Below, piece after piece: positions 35,501 to 36,956 of a stretch of DNA of 36,956 bases. The position numbers were made by a program, and so were the translations under genes. The DNA is from Methanobacteriota archaeon. Lineage in GTDB: Archaea > Thermoplasmatota > Poseidoniia > Poseidoniales > Poseidoniaceae. Each line of letters opens with the position of its first letter. The stretch's first letter is position 1. The DNA lies in NCBI GenBank assembly GCA_018650165.1, contig JABIGM010000053.1, positions 1 to 36,956 on the forward strand, read 5' to 3'. The notes below the pieces were generated by a model. It made no database searches and was not told the origin of the DNA. It was given only the letters and a program-made list of their open reading frames with translations.

Positions 35501-35616
35501 ATTGGACGAAAGGTGCACTGCAAGATGGTGAATCGGAAAGAACAATTCTTATGCAACTACAAACTACTGGATGGTCGGCCCCCCAGTCCAGAGCAATTAT
35601 CGATTTGTCAAAGTAG
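29509..35616 (+). CDS. Giant integrin-like surface protein: FG-GAP propeller, calcium loops, membrane helix, cytoplasmic tail
   Basis: The protein has about 2035 residues; a GTG four codons upstream (29497) is an alternative start. A signal sequence lies at about residues 5-25. Seven FG-GAP/VCBS-type blades with calcium motifs (e.g. GDLNGDGRDDL, GDINGDGYLDM, GDVHGDGYDDV) lie at about residues 334-717, a probable beta-propeller. A beta-rich stretch follows, then about 20 DxDxDG loops (about 1145-1818) interspersed with D-x-CP and GC pairs, like the 24259-26718 protein. A membrane helix (about 1836-1858) is followed by a run of Asp/Glu, a Arg-Gly-Pro-Ser repeat, a basic KRKPIGDGDGKVRK segment and a compact helical C-terminal module of ~55 residues (from DPDLFSQQEL to the end). 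The layout suggests adhesion outside and a binding partner inside; no enzyme motif was found. Confidence 0.82.
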   Translation: MSWRDKGIPILIFSIFIFQISGPMVPFPSEELSPNEVFEAQTIGLTSGSGHDLEGDTISVDGKSWTVRGESVLDYWNKNIHPESSNGSVDLVVTADGVGYACSINGTDINMHTMHLNGSFDTLLVETLATGQSSECAIGITAQNRIQIAYNVGDDLRFARLAEVNAVYQERTWHLRTIVEDSFNGGLTISLDSESQTNLIFQDTDMALHHVWFNKAYWNHTILDEGPIGDDIEVAIDSGDMIHVVYTNSAEGEVRLIKFNETLETRQVLIRGNTVSSAIGMDLDSNGIEQITYSKSDGLGHNTISLLRSLAGKDTGRIDPDAKWVINYDDDSVEGIVASGDLNGDGRDDLVYTDPDGNGTISIHYGSPDGPGALADRILVGSLSDSMLGSALAIGDFNCDSIDDIASSEAGLGTNNSGYISIRLGTSSGMSNNVWWEMNGSDDDNLGMSLTSLGDVESDGCDDLAVVANKMIEENAQPTLSKNGMVVIYSGNQTSMVHHANITQTESGTMFGRQVIGDGDINGDGYLDMVVSNTGDQLSPTGYSSVEFFLGSIDGMASTPSDTHSVSTQGRLYGFEMAFVGDVHGDGYDDVLISELYASTTLYQSGKVHMWDGSSSGPIANWTTTGNYANALLGQTISPAGDINEDGFDDFLMMAPSSSKSGKVDLYLGSATGPRSETQLFAQGASNENVGLNILAGFDLNGDGMGEILYSSRDLTRGDAFGPVLTIMSERDWEFIDFDFDHPVIGIDMSTPLRGSPSIMAMLSDSSLILLENTPDGTPSGRWVSRDLANADVARMGISNAGKPLVLLHSSSNLMTLTLTGNTAIESQLNSGTGLGISLGSFTDSSGNQRLGHASPTFSSIFYTEETATGFTTSTLRSNIDLLYPLGMHVDSNDLSRMVYVDDDDHMVRLATLNGTWDEISILNTTIGDDFDSVWDSDDTLIFAQIAVSNNSTMLQVVEYQNSTTTVTDLVNANLSSSFEISELDEKLVISIMDSDKLTVFELLPGYNWSIAKELWLLGETQGHSLAMDGQVILFDANNTVQGLLIEDGAGSWDHYSMEIPDTNSTHQILQGQNQRWHATSTNGNNELIWTTGTINSTIITQSPVVSTAFPSIITHSTVPLNEVEGTLMFAYSQSSTDDFYAMRFVSDQDRDLVPDSHDEKPQIGNQWADSDLDGFGDNPLGPSPDECPSTPGGSSYDRSGCADWDGDGWSDVADDCGTDDGTSWWGELGCDDLDQDGWTDDGVLGDRYPTNWKQALDTDRDSFGDNHGPDCCDVTVLGELETNTPDVFPYNRKQWEDNDNDGYGDNESDHEFGDKCWWIQGFSWVDRLGCVDTDGDGVSDPSDFGTHREWNTDDGADLWPEDRTQWADTDGDGYGDNSSDNATLPDKYPTNPAAANDTDGDSYPNNWTALEDGTNRAGLTLDNCPNLAGTSTSSVDPAGAVVPYYGCTDTDNDGREDSTDAFPDDPTQLADSDGDGWGDSLTGNDPDYCPYEFGVINGTNGIGCPILGEESDIDQDGVADEFDDCGDTQIGEAVDGNGCSDHQKDGDQDYVSDADDMCSDTPIGESVDEIGCSDSQKEVDSDEDGIFDPFDLCPDSNPELTIDANGCNLAQKDTDGDGVNDLMDQCPGTEQGLPVLPSNGCLDEAALAEDIDGDGYKGPYSYNPDNDTHEGDAFPLDITQWHDMDGDGYGDSQLPTANNSDDCPEEWGNSSMKSRYGCLDSDGDGYHDLLGDDKFPVDGTQWEDKDLDSWGDNPEGTDADQCLNTSTAGDRTAQARVNFGCADYQSDNDGDGIMDDVDACPNTIADAEVYPSGCKKEEAKDTKSDSELIMGMDSMIFFAAVGGGGLIFVILLIFIISKSRGGVDLDFDDDWDDDEDDDDEYEDDFMSNILGGAQPRGPETAPARGPSRGPSQGPPSGRGPGGPSRGPSQGPPGGRGPSGPSREPTNSPDPRGPARGKKVAKRKPIGDGDGKVRKAKVTIDPDLFSQQELGDRVAAVDWTKGALQDGESERTILMQLQTTGWSAPQSRAIIDLSK
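32941..34960 (+). repeat. Array of about 20 DxDxDGxxD calcium-binding loops
   Basis: Coding repeats within the giant surface protein. The first two thirds use the same long super-repeat as the 24259-26718 protein (GC-x-DxDGDGWSD, then Q-W-x-D-x-D-x-D-G-x-G-D-N). The middle (about 34030-34450) switches to the shorter classical thrombospondin type 3/OmpA-stalk form (DQDGVADEFDDCGDT), then returns to the long form. Copies are diverged at the DNA level. Confidence 0.8.
35224..35337 (+). repeat. 51-bp tandem repeat encoding Arg-Gly-Pro-Ser-Gln tail
   Basis: GGTCCAAGCC recurs at 35224, 35275 and 35326, a 51-base period with 2.2 near-identical copies. Each unit encodes 17 residues rich in Gly, Pro, Arg, Ser and Gln in the cytoplasmic tail of the giant surface protein. 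The high DNA identity implies recent duplication, unlike the calcium loops. Confidence 0.75.
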
Positions 35617-35685
35617 TGAGGAAAATTGTAAGGCATCAGACTCAATAAGTACAGACCATTGGGATTACAAGAGGAGGGAGAAACC

Positions 35686-36956
<1,271 letters not shown>

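Overview
The window looks like a contig from a marine planktonic euryarchaeon of the Marine Group II type (Candidatus Poseidoniia, phylum Thermoplasmatota). This is an inference. It rests on the archaeal wybutosine enzyme Taw2, two stand-alone RAM (Lrp/AsnC ligand-binding) proteins, archaeal-style translation starts (GGTG-type Shine-Dalgarno or apparently leaderless), a bacterial-type UvrC, and above all a run of very large, acidic, signal-peptide-bearing, single-pass surface proteins carrying calcium-loop, Ig/PKD, beta-helix and FG-GAP repeats. No rRNA, tRNA, CRISPR array, insertion sequence or integrase was seen. Coding density is very high and no stretch over 300 bases lacks a gene. Both window edges cut genes: the reading frame is open at base 1, and the last gene runs off the end inside a polyglutamine microsatellite.

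Layout. 1-3813 (+) encodes a secreted M60-like metallopeptidase preceded by five Ig-like repeats. 3815-4789 (-) is taw2. 4849-7845 (+) is an unrecognised membrane-anchored surface protein. 7842-9590 (-) is uvrC, divergent from 9654-11696 (+), a winged-helix STAND ATPase. 11697-12173 (-) holds two tandem stand-alone RAM proteins, divergent from 12278-16873 (+), a beta-helix plus PKD-like surface protein. 16926-19448 (+) is an acidic, Tyr/Cys-rich surface protein followed by a small multi-pass membrane protein (19487-20329).

20330-21127 (-) is a GT2 glycosyltransferase, divergent from a likely five-gene operon at 21187-28832 (+): GT4 glycosyltransferase, signal-anchored BNR/Asp-box protein, calcium-loop repeat surface protein, small Ig-like membrane protein with a Trp-rich cytoplasmic tail, and a DUF4105/Lnb_N-family membrane protein. 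28807-29385 (-) is thiamine pyrophosphokinase. 29509-35616 (+) is a giant protein with an integrin-like order of parts: FG-GAP propeller, about 20 calcium loops, one membrane helix, and a structured-looking cytoplasmic tail. 35686-36956 (+) is an apparently cytoplasmic protein with Glu-Pro repeats, an EF-hand pair and polyglutamine.

Together the genes suggest a cell-envelope and adhesion region. Glycosyltransferases could glycosylate surface proteins. Large calcium-stabilised ectodomains and a secreted peptidase could bind and digest particulate or glycoprotein substrates. Several ectodomains end in cytoplasmic tails that could link outside contact to the interior. The best candidates for an undescribed system are the 21187-28832 operon and the giant protein with its downstream EF-hand/polyQ partner; their functional linkage is inference only.
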